From Mycobacterium sp. MBM (lineage in GTDB: Bacteria > Actinomycetota > Actinomycetes > Mycobacteriales > Mycobacteriaceae), in NCBI GenBank assembly GCA_021648845.1, contig JAKJHY010000032.1, positions 1 through 62,067 of the forward strand: a DNA stretch of 62,067 nt, read 5' to 3'. The position numbers were made by a program, and so were the translations under genes. The notes below the pieces were generated by a model that had not been told where the DNA came from, searched no databases, and worked only from the letters and a program-made list of their open reading frames with translations. Below are positions 9,226 to 17,934 of the stretch, piece after piece; the stretch's first letter is position 1, and every line of letters starts with the position of its first letter.

Positions 9226-10821
9226 CTACATCCTGAAGACGCCGAAGTTCGACGTTCCCTCGATCGGCCCACTCGCGATGGCGGACAGGCACATTCCCAG
9301 CACGGTGCGGGTATCGCGCGGATCGATCACCCCGTCGTCGTAGAGCCGCCCGGATAGGAACATCGGCAGCGACTCGGCCTCGATCTGCGCTTCGACCGCG
9401 GCCCGCAGTGCGGCATCGGCGGCCTCATCGACCTGCTGTCCGCGGGCCTCGGCCGCGGCGCGGCTGACGATCGAGAGCACCCCGGCCAACTGAGTGCCGC
9501 CCATCACCGCGGATTTCGAACTGGGCCAGGTGAACAGGAAGCGCGGGTCGTAGGCGCGTCCGCACATCCCGTAGTGGCCGGCCCCGTAGGAGGCGCCGAT
9601 CAGCAGCGAGATGTGCGGCACCGTCGAGTTGGAGACGGCATTGATCATCATCGACCCGTGTTTGATCATCCCGCCTTCCTCATAGGCCTTTCCGACCATG
9701 TAGCCGGTGGTGTTGTGCAGGAACAGCAACGGGGTGTCGGCCCGGTTCGCCAGCTGGATGAACTGGGTGGCCTTCTGTGACTCCTCGGAGAACAGCACTC
9801 CGCGGGCGTTGGCGAGGATGCCGACCGGGTAGCCGTAGAGCGTGGCCCACCCGGTGACCAGGGACGACCCGTAGAGCGGTTTGAACTCGTCGAAATCTGA
9901 GCCGTCCACGACGCGGGCGATGACATCGCGGGGGTCGAACGGGACCCGCAGATCGGTGCCGACGATGCCGAGCAGTTCCTCGGCGTCGTACCGGGGTTCG
10001 ACGACCGGTAGCGGGAGCGGGCCCTGTTTGCGCCAGTTCAACCGCGACACGATGCGCCGCCCGATACGGATCGCGTCGAGTTCGTCGTTGGCCAGATAAT
10101 CACCCAATCCCGAAGTCCGGGCGTGCATCTCGGCTCCGCCGAGGGACTCATCGTCGGATTCCTCGCCGGTGGCCATCTTGACCAGCGGAGGCCCGGCCAG
10201 GAACACCTTGGAGCGCTCCTTGATCATCACCACGTGATCGGACATACCGGGCACATAGGCGCCGCCGGCGGTGGAGTTGCCGAAGACCAGTGCGACGGTG
10301 GGGATCCCGGCCGCAGACAGTCTGGTCAAATCGCGGAACATCTGCCCACCGGGGATGAAGATCTCCTTCTGGGTGGGCAGGTCGGCGCCGCCGGATTCCA
10401 CCAGCGAGATCACCGGTAGCCGGTTCTCCATGGCGATCTGGTTGGCGCGCAGGATCTTCTTCAACGTCCACGGGTTGCTGGTGCCGCCCTTGACGGTGGG
10501 ATCGTTGGCGACGATCAAGCACTCGACGCCCTCCACCGCGCCGATCCCGGTGACCACGCTGGCGCCCACCGTGAAATCGCTTCCCCAGGCGGCCAGCGGG
10601 CTCAGCTCCAGGAACGGGGCGTCCGGATCAAGCAGCAGTTCGACGCGTTCGCGGGCGGTCAGCTTTCCCCGGGCGTGATGGCGTTCCACGTATTTCGCGC
10701 CGCCGCCGGCGAGGCAGCGCTCGTGCTCGGCGGCCAACTCGGCCAGTTTGGTCGCCATCGTCTCGGTGGCGGCCCGGTAGGCCGCCGAATGCGGGTCCAG
10801 GGTGGATGTCAGTCGTGTCAT
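9226..10821 (-). CDS. accD2: acyl-CoA carboxylase beta subunit (carboxyltransferase)
   Basis: A 531-residue carboxyltransferase of the methylcrotonyl/geranyl-CoA carboxylase beta type. HHARGKLTARERVELLLD opens the N domain. Glycine-rich oxyanion segments such as NSTAGGAYVPGMSD and GASYGAGHYGMCGRAYDP occur in the N and C domains. It partners with the biotinylated alpha subunit encoded 12 bases downstream. Its ATG overlaps the stop of fadE13 by four bases. Position matches Rv0974c. Confidence 0.9.
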   Translation of the reverse strand: MTRLTSTLDPHSAAYRAATETMATKLAELAAEHERCLAGGGAKYVERHHARGKLTARERVELLLDPDAPFLELSPLAAWGSDFTVGASVVTGIGAVEGVECLIVANDPTVKGGTSNPWTLKKILRANQIAMENRLPVISLVESGGADLPTQKEIFIPGGQMFRDLTRLSAAGIPTVALVFGNSTAGGAYVPGMSDHVVMIKERSKVFLAGPPLVKMATGEESDDESLGGAEMHARTSGLGDYLANDELDAIRIGRRIVSRLNWRKQGPLPLPVVEPRYDAEELLGIVGTDLRVPFDPRDVIARVVDGSDFDEFKPLYGSSLVTGWATLYGYPVGILANARGVLFSEESQKATQFIQLANRADTPLLFLHNTTGYMVGKAYEEGGMIKHGSMMINAVSNSTVPHISLLIGASYGAGHYGMCGRAYDPRFLFTWPSSKSAVMGGTQLAGVLSIVSRAAAEARGQQVDEAADAALRAAVEAQIEAESLPMFLSGRLYDDGVIDPRDTRTVLGMCLSAIASGPIEGTSNFGVFRM

Positions 10822-11963
10822 TGGAAGCCCATCGTCTTGGCCGCCAGCGAGGTGAGGATCTCTGTGGTGCCGCCGCCGATCCCGAGGATGCGCATGTCCC
10901 GGTATTGGCGCTCCACTTCGGATTCGGCCATATAGCCCATCCCGCCGAACAACTGGACGGCTTGGTTGGCCACCCACTCACCGGCCTCGACGGCGGTGTT
11001 CTTGGCAAAGCAGACCTCGGCGATCAGGTTCGTCTCGCCGGCCATCTCGCGTTCCACCAGGCGGTGGGTGTACACCCGGGCCACGTCGATACGCCGCGCC
11101 ATGTCGGCCAGCGTGTTCTGCACGGCCTGCCGCGACATCAGCGGCCGACCGAAGGTTTCCCGGTCCCGACACCACTGCACGGTCAGGTCCAGGCACCGTT
11201 GTGCGCTGGCGTAGGCCTGGGCGGCCAGCCCCACCCGTTCGCTGACGAACGCGCCGGCAATCTGGACGAAGCCGGTGTTCTCGGGGCCGATCAGGTTCGC
11301 GGCCGGAACCCGGACGTCGGTATAGGACAGCTCGGCGGTATCGCTTGAGCGCCAACCCATCTTGTCGAGCTTGCGAACAGCGAGTCCCGGGCTGTGTTTG
11401 TCGACGACCAGCAGCGAGATTCCCGCCGCCCCGGGCCCACCGGTGCGCACCGCGGTTACCACGTAATCGGCGCGCACGCCGGAGGTGATGTAGGTCTTGG
11501 CGCCGTTGACGATGTACTCGTCACCTTCGCGGACCGCCTTCGTGGTCAGGTGTCCGACATCGGATCCGCCGCCGGGTTCGGTGATGGCCAACGATCCGAT
11601 GAGATCGCCGCGCAGGGTGGGACGCACGTAGGTGTCGATGAGGCGCTGGTCGCCGGAGGCGATCATGTGCGGCACGGCGATACCGCAGGTGAACAGCGAG
11701 GCGAACGTCCCGCCCGGGACGCCGGCCTGGTGCAGTTCCTCACAGATGAGCACCGCATCGGCACCGTCGCCGCCACCCCCGCCGACGGATTCGGGGTAGG
11801 GGGCGCCGAGCAGGCCGGCTGCACCGGCCTTCAGGTGCAGTTCACGGGGCAGCTCACCAAGTCGCTCCCACTCCTGGGCGTGGGGCAGGATCTCGCGTTC
11901 GGCGAACGCCCGCACCGTCTTTCGCAGATCGTCGCGTTCGGGGGCGTGCCAGATATTGGTCAC
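10818..11963 (-). CDS. fadE13: acyl-CoA dehydrogenase
   Basis: A 381-residue acyl-CoA dehydrogenase, paralogous to fadE12 in the same operon. The ITEPGGGSDVGHL segment marks the FAD-binding middle domain. The C-terminal motif reads IGGGTTEI where classical short-chain enzymes have the EGT glutamate, so catalysis probably follows the isovaleryl/long-chain pattern. The GTG start at 11963 overlaps the AtuA-like stop as GTGA. Having two dehydrogenases in one operon suggests two successive oxidations, one before and one after carboxylation; this is inference. Confidence 0.85.
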   Translation of the reverse strand: MTNIWHAPERDDLRKTVRAFAEREILPHAQEWERLGELPRELHLKAGAAGLLGAPYPESVGGGGGDGADAVLICEELHQAGVPGGTFASLFTCGIAVPHMIASGDQRLIDTYVRPTLRGDLIGSLAITEPGGGSDVGHLTTKAVREGDEYIVNGAKTYITSGVRADYVVTAVRTGGPGAAGISLLVVDKHSPGLAVRKLDKMGWRSSDTAELSYTDVRVPAANLIGPENTGFVQIAGAFVSERVGLAAQAYASAQRCLDLTVQWCRDRETFGRPLMSRQAVQNTLADMARRIDVARVYTHRLVEREMAGETNLIAEVCFAKNTAVEAGEWVANQAVQLFGGMGYMAESEVERQYRDMRILGIGGGTTEILTSLAAKTMGFQ

Positions 11964-13738
11964 AAGAGCCTTTCCGGGATATCGACGTATCGGGATCTCA
12001 GCCATTCGCCGAGCCCCTTGGCCTGCGGGTCGAAGCGCGCCTGGTAGGCGACGCCGCGGCCGAGGATGTCCTCGATGACGAAGTTCACCGCCCGCAGGTT
12101 GGGCAGCAGATGCCGGGTCACCGGTAGATCGGCGGTCTCGGGGAGTAGTTCGCGCAACTTCTCGACAGTGAGAGTGTTTGCCAGCCAGTGCCATTCGGGT
12201 TGAGTGCGTACCCACACCCCGATATTGGCGGAGCCGCCCTTGTCGCCGCTGCGGGCCCCGGCGATGCGCCCCAGCGGCGCCCGGACGGTGCGGCCGGCCT
12301 CGGGCTGCCCCGGCAGCTGCGGCGTCTCGACGGGGGCGAGGTCGCGGGTGTCCGTGGCGGCCGCGATGTCCACCCGGGTGCCGTCGGCGCGCACGGCGAC
12401 ATGCGGCACCGCGGTGGCGTCGACGTAGCCCGCGGTGAACACGCCGTACACCTGGCCGTCGCCCGGCGGTGCGGTGGAGGTGAATCCCGGATAACTGGCC
12501 AGTGCCAGTTCGACTGCAGCGGAGGAGAACTGACGTCCCACGACCTTCGGGTCGCGGTCACGGACCACGCAGTGCAGCAGTGCGCTGGCGGTCTCCTCGG
12601 TGTCGGCGTCGGGGTGATCGGTGCGGGCCAGGGTCCACTGCAGTTCGGCGGGGCGGACCGGCAGGTGGCTTTCCAGCTGAGTCCTGAGCAACTCCGCCTT
12701 GGCCTCGATGTCCAGTCCGGTGAGCACGAAGGTGGTGGCGTTGCGGAAACCGCCGATGCTGTTCAGCGACACCTTCAGCTGCGGGGGAGGGGCCTCCCCG
12801 CGCACCCCGTGCACCCGCACACGATCGGGACCGGCTGCGGAGACCGAGACCGAATCCATCCGCACGGTGACGTCCGGGTTGGGGTAACGGGCGCCGCCGA
12901 TCTCGTAGAGCAGCTGCGCTGTGACGGTGTCGGTGCTGACCAGACCGCCGGTGCCGGCGTGTTTGGTGATGATCGACGAGCCGTCGGTGGAGATCTCGGC
13001 GATCGGGAAGCCGGGGTGGCGCAGGTCCGATATCTCGGTGAAGAAGGAGAAGTTGCCGCCGGTCGCCTGGGTGCCGCACTCGATGATGTGACCCGCGGCG
13101 ACGGCTCCGGCGAGCGCGTCGTAGTCGGTGCGGGCCCAGCCGAAGTGGGCCGCGGCCGGTCCGACGATCACCGAGGCGTCGGTGACGCGGCCGGTGACCA
13201 CCACATCGGCGCCGGAGTGCAGACACTCGACGATGCCCCAGGCGCCCAGGTAGGCGTTGGCCGCCAGCAGGGATGCATCCCCGGTCGCTGCGCTCCTGCC
13301 CGCCGCCGTCATATCCCCGGTCGCTGCGCCCCAGCCCGCCGCCGTCAACCCGAGCTCGGCGGCCCGCGACACGAGGTCATCGCCCTCGACATGTGCCACG
13401 TTCGCAGGCACCCCGAGCCGGCCGGCGAGTTCACGCACCGCGGCGGCCAGGGCCGCCGGGTTGAGGCCGCCCGCGTTGGCGACGATTTTCACGCCCTTGT
13501 CCATCGCGAGCCCGAGGGTGTCTTCCAGCTGGCGCAGGAATGTCTTGGCGTAGCCCAGGTCGGGGTTCTTGGCGCGGTCGCGGGCCAGGATCAGCATCGT
13601 CAGCTCGGCGAGGTAATCGCCGGTCAGATAGTCGAGTTCACCGCCGTCGAGCATCTCGCGCATGGCCGCAAGGCGGTCACCGTAGAACCCCGAGCAGTTG
13701 CCGATCCGCACTGCCGCAGACTGCACCCGAACTCCCAT
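11960..13738 (-). CDS. acyclic terpene utilization AtuA family protein (DUF1446)
   Basis: A 592-residue AtuA-like protein and first gene of the operon, homologous to the Rv0976c region. The N-terminal DUF1446 domain starts VRIGNCSGFYGDR. A C-terminal AtuA-like domain contains GARSGDKGGSANIGVWVR. AtuA is essential for citronellol/geraniol breakdown in Pseudomonas, but its reaction is not established. ATG 13738 is chosen; it is close to a predicted promoter. A 12-residue in-frame tandem duplication lies in the middle. Confidence 0.8.
   Translation of the reverse strand: MGVRVQSAAVRIGNCSGFYGDRLAAMREMLDGGELDYLTGDYLAELTMLILARDRAKNPDLGYAKTFLRQLEDTLGLAMDKGVKIVANAGGLNPAALAAAVRELAGRLGVPANVAHVEGDDLVSRAAELGLTAAGWGAATGDMTAAGRSAATGDASLLAANAYLGAWGIVECLHSGADVVVTGRVTDASVIVGPAAAHFGWARTDYDALAGAVAAGHIIECGTQATGGNFSFFTEISDLRHPGFPIAEISTDGSSIITKHAGTGGLVSTDTVTAQLLYEIGGARYPNPDVTVRMDSVSVSAAGPDRVRVHGVRGEAPPPQLKVSLNSIGGFRNATTFVLTGLDIEAKAELLRTQLESHLPVRPAELQWTLARTDHPDADTEETASALLHCVVRDRDPKVVGRQFSSAAVELALASYPGFTSTAPPGDGQVYGVFTAGYVDATAVPHVAVRADGTRVDIAAATDTRDLAPVETPQLPGQPEAGRTVRAPLGRIAGARSGDKGGSANIGVWVRTQPEWHWLANTLTVEKLRELLPETADLPVTRHLLPNLRAVNFVIEDILGRGVAYQARFDPQAKGLGEWLRSRYVDIPERLL
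13277..13348 (-). repeat. 36-base in-frame tandem duplication inside the atuA-like gene
   Basis: Two adjacent 36-base units (13277-13312 and 13313-13348) share ATCCCCGGTCGCTGCGC and CCCGCCGCCGTCA and differ at only a few bases. In the protein this adds 12 residues of an Ala/Gly/Thr-rich loop in which AATGD occurs twice. The frame stays open, so it is probably a surface loop expansion. Confidence 0.8.
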
Positions 13739-13761
13739 CGCGTTCCCACCAACCGGTAGGT

Positions 13762-13791
13762 AGGTTAGTCGGTACCGACGGTACCGCGTCA
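13762..13791 (-). promoter_or_regulatory. promoter and palindromic operator of the atu-like operon
   Basis: On the minus strand TTGACG (13791-13786) is followed after 19 bases by TAACCT (13767-13762), which lies 23 bases before the ATG. Between them sits the dyad GGTACCGTCGGTACC, with perfect palindrome GTCGGTACCGAC at 13768-13779. An operator between -35 and -10 suggests repression, as by a TetR-type regulator. The regulator is not identifiable here. Confidence 0.5.
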
Positions 13792-13877
13792 AGGGCCGGG
13801 CCCCGATTCGTTCGTCGGCACCAGTCTTGCGCAGTGGCGCCCCCGCGAAAGGGAAACCGCGGACCTTTCTCGGCGGT

Positions 13878-13907
13878 TTGGAGCCATCCGGCGGTGCGGG
13901 CTATCCT
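13878..13907 (+). promoter_or_regulatory. putative rpmF promoter
   Basis: TTGGAG at 13878-13883, an 18-base spacer, then TATCCT at 13902-13907, placing transcription start about 57 bases before rpmF. It fits the mycobacterial housekeeping consensus TANNNT. Prediction only. Confidence 0.45.
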
Positions 13908-13970
13908 GTGGAGCACATTGCCGTCGCTGTTCACTGCGCGGCGGAAACCCCGCAAGAGGAGATCTCCACC

Positions 13971-14144
13971 ATGGCTGTGCCCAAGCGCCGGATGTCGCGC
14001 TCGAACACCCGTAGCCGCCGCGCGCAGTGGAAGGCCGAGGCCACCGGCCTGGTCAACGTCACTGTTGGCGGTCAGCAGCGCAAGGTGCCGCGTCGCCTGC
14101 TCAAGGCCGCCCGCCTGGGTCTGGTCGACCTCGACCGCAAATAA
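13971..14144 (+). CDS. rpmF: 50S ribosomal protein L32
   Basis: A 57-residue basic ribosomal protein starting MAVPKRRMSRSNTRSRRAQW, typical for L32. It has no cysteine pairs, so it is the zinc-free form. The start ATG 13971 has AAGAGGAGA a few bases upstream. It lies just before mprA, as in other mycobacteria. It assembles into the large ribosomal subunit. Confidence 0.95.
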   Translation: MAVPKRRMSRSNTRSRRAQWKAEATGLVNVTVGGQQRKVPRRLLKAARLGLVDLDRK

Positions 14145-14165
14145 GCGCTGCGCTGCCTGGCGCGC

Positions 14166-14183
14166 CTCTCAGGTCGCTCTCAG
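14166..14183 (+). promoter_or_regulatory. direct repeats resembling MprA boxes upstream of mprA
   Basis: CTCTCAG occurs at 14166-14172 and again at 14177-14183, one helical turn (11 bases) apart and 16 bases before the mprA start. The same 11-base-spaced TCT(C/A)AG pair precedes pepD. MprA is known to bind direct repeats at its own promoter and at pepD, so autoregulation is likely; the exact consensus was not checked. Confidence 0.5.
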
Positions 14184-14199
14184 ATAGAGGGATGACACT

Positions 14200-14895
14200 G
14201 TGGCTGTGCGCATTCTTGTCGTTGATGACGATCGCGCGGTGCGCGAATCCCTGCGCCGGTCGCTCTCCTTCAACGGATATTCCGTAGAACTCGCCAACGA
14301 TGGTGTCGAAGCCCTCGAGGCGATCGCCAGTGACCGGCCGGACGCCTTGGTCCTCGATGTCATGATGCCGAGGCTGGACGGCCTCGAGGTGTGTCGGCAT
14401 CTGCGCAGCACCGGCGACGATCTGCCCATCCTGGTCCTCACCGCACGCGACTCGGTATCCGAGCGGGTGGCCGGTCTGGATGCGGGGGCCGACGACTACC
14501 TGCCCAAACCGTTCGCGCTGGAGGAACTGCTGGCCCGGATGCGCGCCCTGCTGCGGCGGCGCTCCACCCCGGACGAGGCCACCGAGTCCCGGGCGCTGAC
14601 GTTCTCCGATCTGAGCCTGGATCCGGTGACGCGCGAGGTGTCCCGCGGTGACCGGCAGATCAGCCTGACCCGCACCGAGTTCTCGCTGCTGGAAATGCTC
14701 ATCGCCAACCCGCGTCGGGTGCTCACCCGCAGCCGCATTCTGGAAGAGGTGTGGGGATTCGACTTCCCGACCTCGGGCAACGCGCTGGAGGTCTACGTCG
14801 GCTACCTGCGCCGCAAGACCGAGGCCGAGGGAGAACCGCGGCTCATCCACACCGTGCGCGGAGTGGGTTATGTGCTGCGGGAAACCCCGCCCTGA
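14200..14895 (+). CDS. mprA: envelope-stress response regulator MprA
   Basis: A 231-residue OmpR/PhoB-type response regulator. The receiver domain has the acidic pocket VVDDDR, the phospho-acceptor Asp near residue 53 (LVLDVMMPRLDG), and the switch residues LTARD and LPKPF. The winged-helix DNA-binding domain ends VRGVGYVLRETPP. It is the MprAB regulator that responds to membrane and detergent stress and controls sigE and pepD in M. tuberculosis. The GTG start at 14200 is preceded by AGAGGG. Its stop overlaps the mprB start by one base. Confidence 0.95.
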   Translation: MAVRILVVDDDRAVRESLRRSLSFNGYSVELANDGVEALEAIASDRPDALVLDVMMPRLDGLEVCRHLRSTGDDLPILVLTARDSVSERVAGLDAGADDYLPKPFALEELLARMRALLRRRSTPDEATESRALTFSDLSLDPVTREVSRGDRQISLTRTEFSLLEMLIANPRRVLTRSRILEEVWGFDFPTSGNALEVYVGYLRRKTEAEGEPRLIHTVRGVGYVLRETPP

Positions 14896-16424
14896 TGCCG
14901 CTGTTCCGGAAGCCGGCGTTCCGTTCGGACAGTCAACGCCGGTATAGCCGCAACGTCAGCGCGGTCTCGCTGCGCTGGCGGGTGATGCTGCTGGCGATGT
15001 CGATGGTGGCGATGGTGGTCGTCTTGATGGCCGTCGCCGTGTACGCGGTGGTGTCCCGGTCGGTCTATGACGATATCGACACCCAGCTGCACAGCCGGGC
15101 CCAGCTGCTCATCGAGAGCGGGTCTTTGGCCGCCGACCCCGGCAAGGCGATCGAGGGCACCGCCTACTCCGATGTGAACGCCATGCTGGTCAGCCCGGGG
15201 CGCTATATCTATACCGCCAACCAACAGGGGCAGACGCTGCCGCTCGGCGCCCCGGAGAAGGCCGTAGTCCAGGGTGAGCTGCTGATGTCGCTGCGCACCG
15301 TCAACAACCAGCGGGTGCTGGCGGTGCACCTGGCCGACGGCAATTCGCTGCTGATCTCCAAGAGCCTGGCGCCGACGCTGGCGCTGCTGAGCCGGCTCGG
15401 CACCGTGCTGGCCATCGTGGGTGCGTCCGGCATGGCCGTGGCGGCGATATCCGGGGGGATGGTCGCCCGGGCCGGTCTGCGTCCGGTGGCGCGGCTGACC
15501 CAGGCGGCCGAGCGGGTCGCCCGCACCGACGACTTGCGCCCCATCCCGGTGGTCGGCACCGACGAGCTGGCCCGGCTGACCGATGCGTTCAACATGATGT
15601 TGCGGGCGCTGGCGGAGTCGCGTGAGCGCCAGTCCCGGCTGGTGACCGACGCCGGGCACGAGCTGCGCACCCCACTGACCTCCCTGCGCACCAATGTCGA
15701 GCTGTTGATGGCCGCGCAGGCGCCCGGGGCTCCGCCACTACCCGAGGGTGAGATGGCGGAACTGCAGGCCGATGTGATCGCCCAGATCGAGGAATTGTCA
15801 ACGTTGGTGGGCGATCTGGTGGATCTGACCCGCGATGAGGCCGGGGTGGTGATCCGCGAGAAGGTCGACCTGCCCGATGTCGTCGATCGCGCATTGGAAC
15901 GAGTTCGCCGTCGCCGTAACGACATCGAGTTCGACGTCGACATGATCGACTGGCAGGTCGACGGTGATCTCGCCGGGCTGTCCCGCGCGGTGCTCAACGT
16001 GCTCGACAACGCCGCGAAGTGGAGCCCGCCCGACGCCACCGTGTTGGTACGGCTGTGGCAACGTGACGCGCTGCACGCCGAACTCATGATCGCCGATATG
16101 GGCCCGGGCATCCCGCCGCAGGAACGCGAGCTCGTGTTCGAGCGGTTCTACCGTTCGACCTCGGCGCGCGCGATGCCCGGTTCGGGGCTGGGGCTGGCCA
16201 TCGTCAAGCAGGTTGTCCTCAAACACGGTGGGACACTGCACGTTGAGGACACCGTGCCCGGGGGCGACCCGTCGGGCACGTCGGTTCGCATCGTCTTGCC
16301 GGGGCGGCGGGTACTTCCGGAGAGTGCCACCGCGACCGCACCGTTCCAGATGCCCGCCGGGATATCGCCGACACGCGGGAATGCGTCGATGGACGCTTCG
16401 CCCTCGGGCGCCGACAATAGATGA
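14895..16424 (+). CDS. mprB: envelope-stress sensor histidine kinase MprB
   Basis: A 509-residue membrane kinase. Transmembrane segments near residues 30-52 and 163-190 enclose an extracytoplasmic sensor of about 110 residues. HAMP follows, then the H-box DAGHELRTPLTSLRTN (His near 255), N-box NVLDNAAKWSP, and ATP-lid motifs GPGIP and GSGLGLAIVKQV. It phosphorylates MprA. The ATG overlaps the mprA stop (TGATG), so the pair is translationally coupled. In M. tuberculosis the sensor domain also contacts DnaK; nothing here tests that. Confidence 0.95.
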   Translation: MPLFRKPAFRSDSQRRYSRNVSAVSLRWRVMLLAMSMVAMVVVLMAVAVYAVVSRSVYDDIDTQLHSRAQLLIESGSLAADPGKAIEGTAYSDVNAMLVSPGRYIYTANQQGQTLPLGAPEKAVVQGELLMSLRTVNNQRVLAVHLADGNSLLISKSLAPTLALLSRLGTVLAIVGASGMAVAAISGGMVARAGLRPVARLTQAAERVARTDDLRPIPVVGTDELARLTDAFNMMLRALAESRERQSRLVTDAGHELRTPLTSLRTNVELLMAAQAPGAPPLPEGEMAELQADVIAQIEELSTLVGDLVDLTRDEAGVVIREKVDLPDVVDRALERVRRRRNDIEFDVDMIDWQVDGDLAGLSRAVLNVLDNAAKWSPPDATVLVRLWQRDALHAELMIADMGPGIPPQERELVFERFYRSTSARAMPGSGLGLAIVKQVVLKHGGTLHVEDTVPGGDPSGTSVRIVLPGRRVLPESATATAPFQMPAGISPTRGNASMDASPSGADNR

Positions 16425-16483
16425 GGCCTGACCCGGGGCGGGGTGGGGAGATTTTCAGTAACTGATTGGGCCGGTGCGCGGCA

Positions 16484-16503
16484 TTCTCTAAGTGGATTCT
16501 CAG
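16484..16503 (+). promoter_or_regulatory. direct repeats resembling MprA boxes upstream of pepD
   Basis: TCTAAG at 16487-16492 and TCTCAG at 16498-16503 are 11 bases apart, matching the spacing of the pair before mprA. They lie about 77 bases before the pepD start, a position suited to activation of pepD by MprA. Inferred by analogy with the mprA upstream site. Confidence 0.45.
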
Positions 16504-16579
16504 CCCGGCGCGGCACTGTTTGGGTGTCCGATGCGTTGAACAGATAACTGAACCGTTGAAAGAAAGAGCGCCGAGCGAT

Positions 16580-17872
16580 ATGACGAACGACCCGAGGTAC
16601 ACGCCGCCTCCGGCCCAGCCCGGCTATGAAAGCAATGCCCCCGGGTATTCCACCCAGCGCACGAGTTATCAGCAGGGCTACCAGCAGCCCTACGACTGGC
16701 GTTACGCCCAGCAGGGTCAGCAGCCGCGGCCACAGTACGACCCGTACCGTGGCGCCGCCGCTCCTCCGAGAGCGCCTCAGAACCGTTCGCGCGCAGGGTC
16801 TTTGGTCGCCGGCGCGGTTGCCATTGCGGTGATCTCCGCCGGTATCGGTGGCGGCGTCGCGGTGTTGGCCCAGCCTGACCAGCCCGCCACCAGTTTCTCC
16901 AGCGCCGGTGGCGCCACCCCCGGGGTTCCGGCCGCGAGCCTGCCGGTCGGCTCGGTGGAGCAGGTGGCGGCCAAGGTGGTGCCCAGCGTCGTCAAACTCG
17001 AGACGAACCTGGGCCGGGCATCCGAAGAGGGCTCGGGCATCGTCCTGTCGTCCGACGGGCTGATCCTCACCAACAACCATGTGGTGGCCGCCGACGGCGC
17101 ACCCGGCGGGCGTCCCCAGACCAAGGTGACCTTCGCCGACGGCCGGACCGCGCCGTTCACGGTGGTCGGCACCGACCCGAGCAGCGATATCGCCGTGGTG
17201 CGGGCCGAAGGGGTGTCGGGTCTGACGCCGATCGCCCTCGGGTCCTCCGGGGACCTGCGAGTCGGCCAGGACGTCGTCGCCATCGGCTCGCCGCTGGGCC
17301 TGGAGGGTACCGTCACCGTCGGCATCGTCAGCGCGCTGAACCGCCCGGTGGCCGCGGGCGGGGACAGCCGCAACCAGAACACCGTGCTGGACGCCATCCA
17401 GACCGATGCCGCGATCAACCCCGGGAACTCCGGTGGTGCGCTGGTCAACATGAAGGGTGAGTTGGTCGGCGTCAACTCGGCCATCGCCACGCTGGGCGGT
17501 GATTCCGCGCAGTCCCAGAGCGGCTCGATCGGCCTGGGGTTCGCGATCCCGGTGGACCAGGCCAAGCGGATCGCCGACGAACTGGTGCAGAACGGGACCG
17601 CATCGCACGCCTCGCTGGGGGTGCAGGTCGGTAATGACGCGTCGGTGGACGGCGCGCGGATCGTCGAGGTCACCGAGGGTGGTGCCGCGGCGGCTGCCGG
17701 GCTGCCCAGCGGTGTGGTGGTGACCAAGGTCGACGGGCGCGTGATCAACAGTGCCGATGCCCTGGTCGCCGCGGTGCGCTCGAAGGCGCCCGGCACGAAG
17801 GTGACGTTGACCTATCAAGGTTCGGGCGGACCGGAGACCCTGGACGTGACGCTCGGTAAGGCGCAGCAGTGA
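16580..17872 (+). CDS. pepD: HtrA-like serine protease PepD
   Basis: A 430-residue membrane-anchored HtrA/DegP protease. The N-terminal cytoplasmic part is Pro/Gln/Tyr-rich. One transmembrane helix follows near residues 75-98. The trypsin-like domain has catalytic His167 (LTNNHVVAAD), Asp203 (PSSDIAVV) and Ser284 (INPGNSGGAL). A C-terminal PDZ domain follows (GVVVTKVDGRVINSADALV). It acts outside the membrane in protein quality control and is part of the MprAB/SigE stress response. ATG 16580 was chosen over upstream in-frame starts because the Pro-rich N-terminus begins there. Confidence 0.92.
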   Translation: MTNDPRYTPPPAQPGYESNAPGYSTQRTSYQQGYQQPYDWRYAQQGQQPRPQYDPYRGAAAPPRAPQNRSRAGSLVAGAVAIAVISAGIGGGVAVLAQPDQPATSFSSAGGATPGVPAASLPVGSVEQVAAKVVPSVVKLETNLGRASEEGSGIVLSSDGLILTNNHVVAADGAPGGRPQTKVTFADGRTAPFTVVGTDPSSDIAVVRAEGVSGLTPIALGSSGDLRVGQDVVAIGSPLGLEGTVTVGIVSALNRPVAAGGDSRNQNTVLDAIQTDAAINPGNSGGALVNMKGELVGVNSAIATLGGDSAQSQSGSIGLGFAIPVDQAKRIADELVQNGTASHASLGVQVGNDASVDGARIVEVTEGGAAAAAGLPSGVVVTKVDGRVINSADALVAAVRSKAPGTKVTLTYQGSGGPETLDVTLGKAQQ

Positions 17873-17934
17873 CCCGGGGCGCGGAGATGACCTTGCCCGG
17901 GTCGCTGTCGTCGGCCGGATATACGGTGACAGGC

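Noticed and set aside
16148..17818. A 556-codon minus-strand frame opposite pepD and the end of mprB
   Set aside because: It is a shadow of strongly recognisable genes and spans their boundary.
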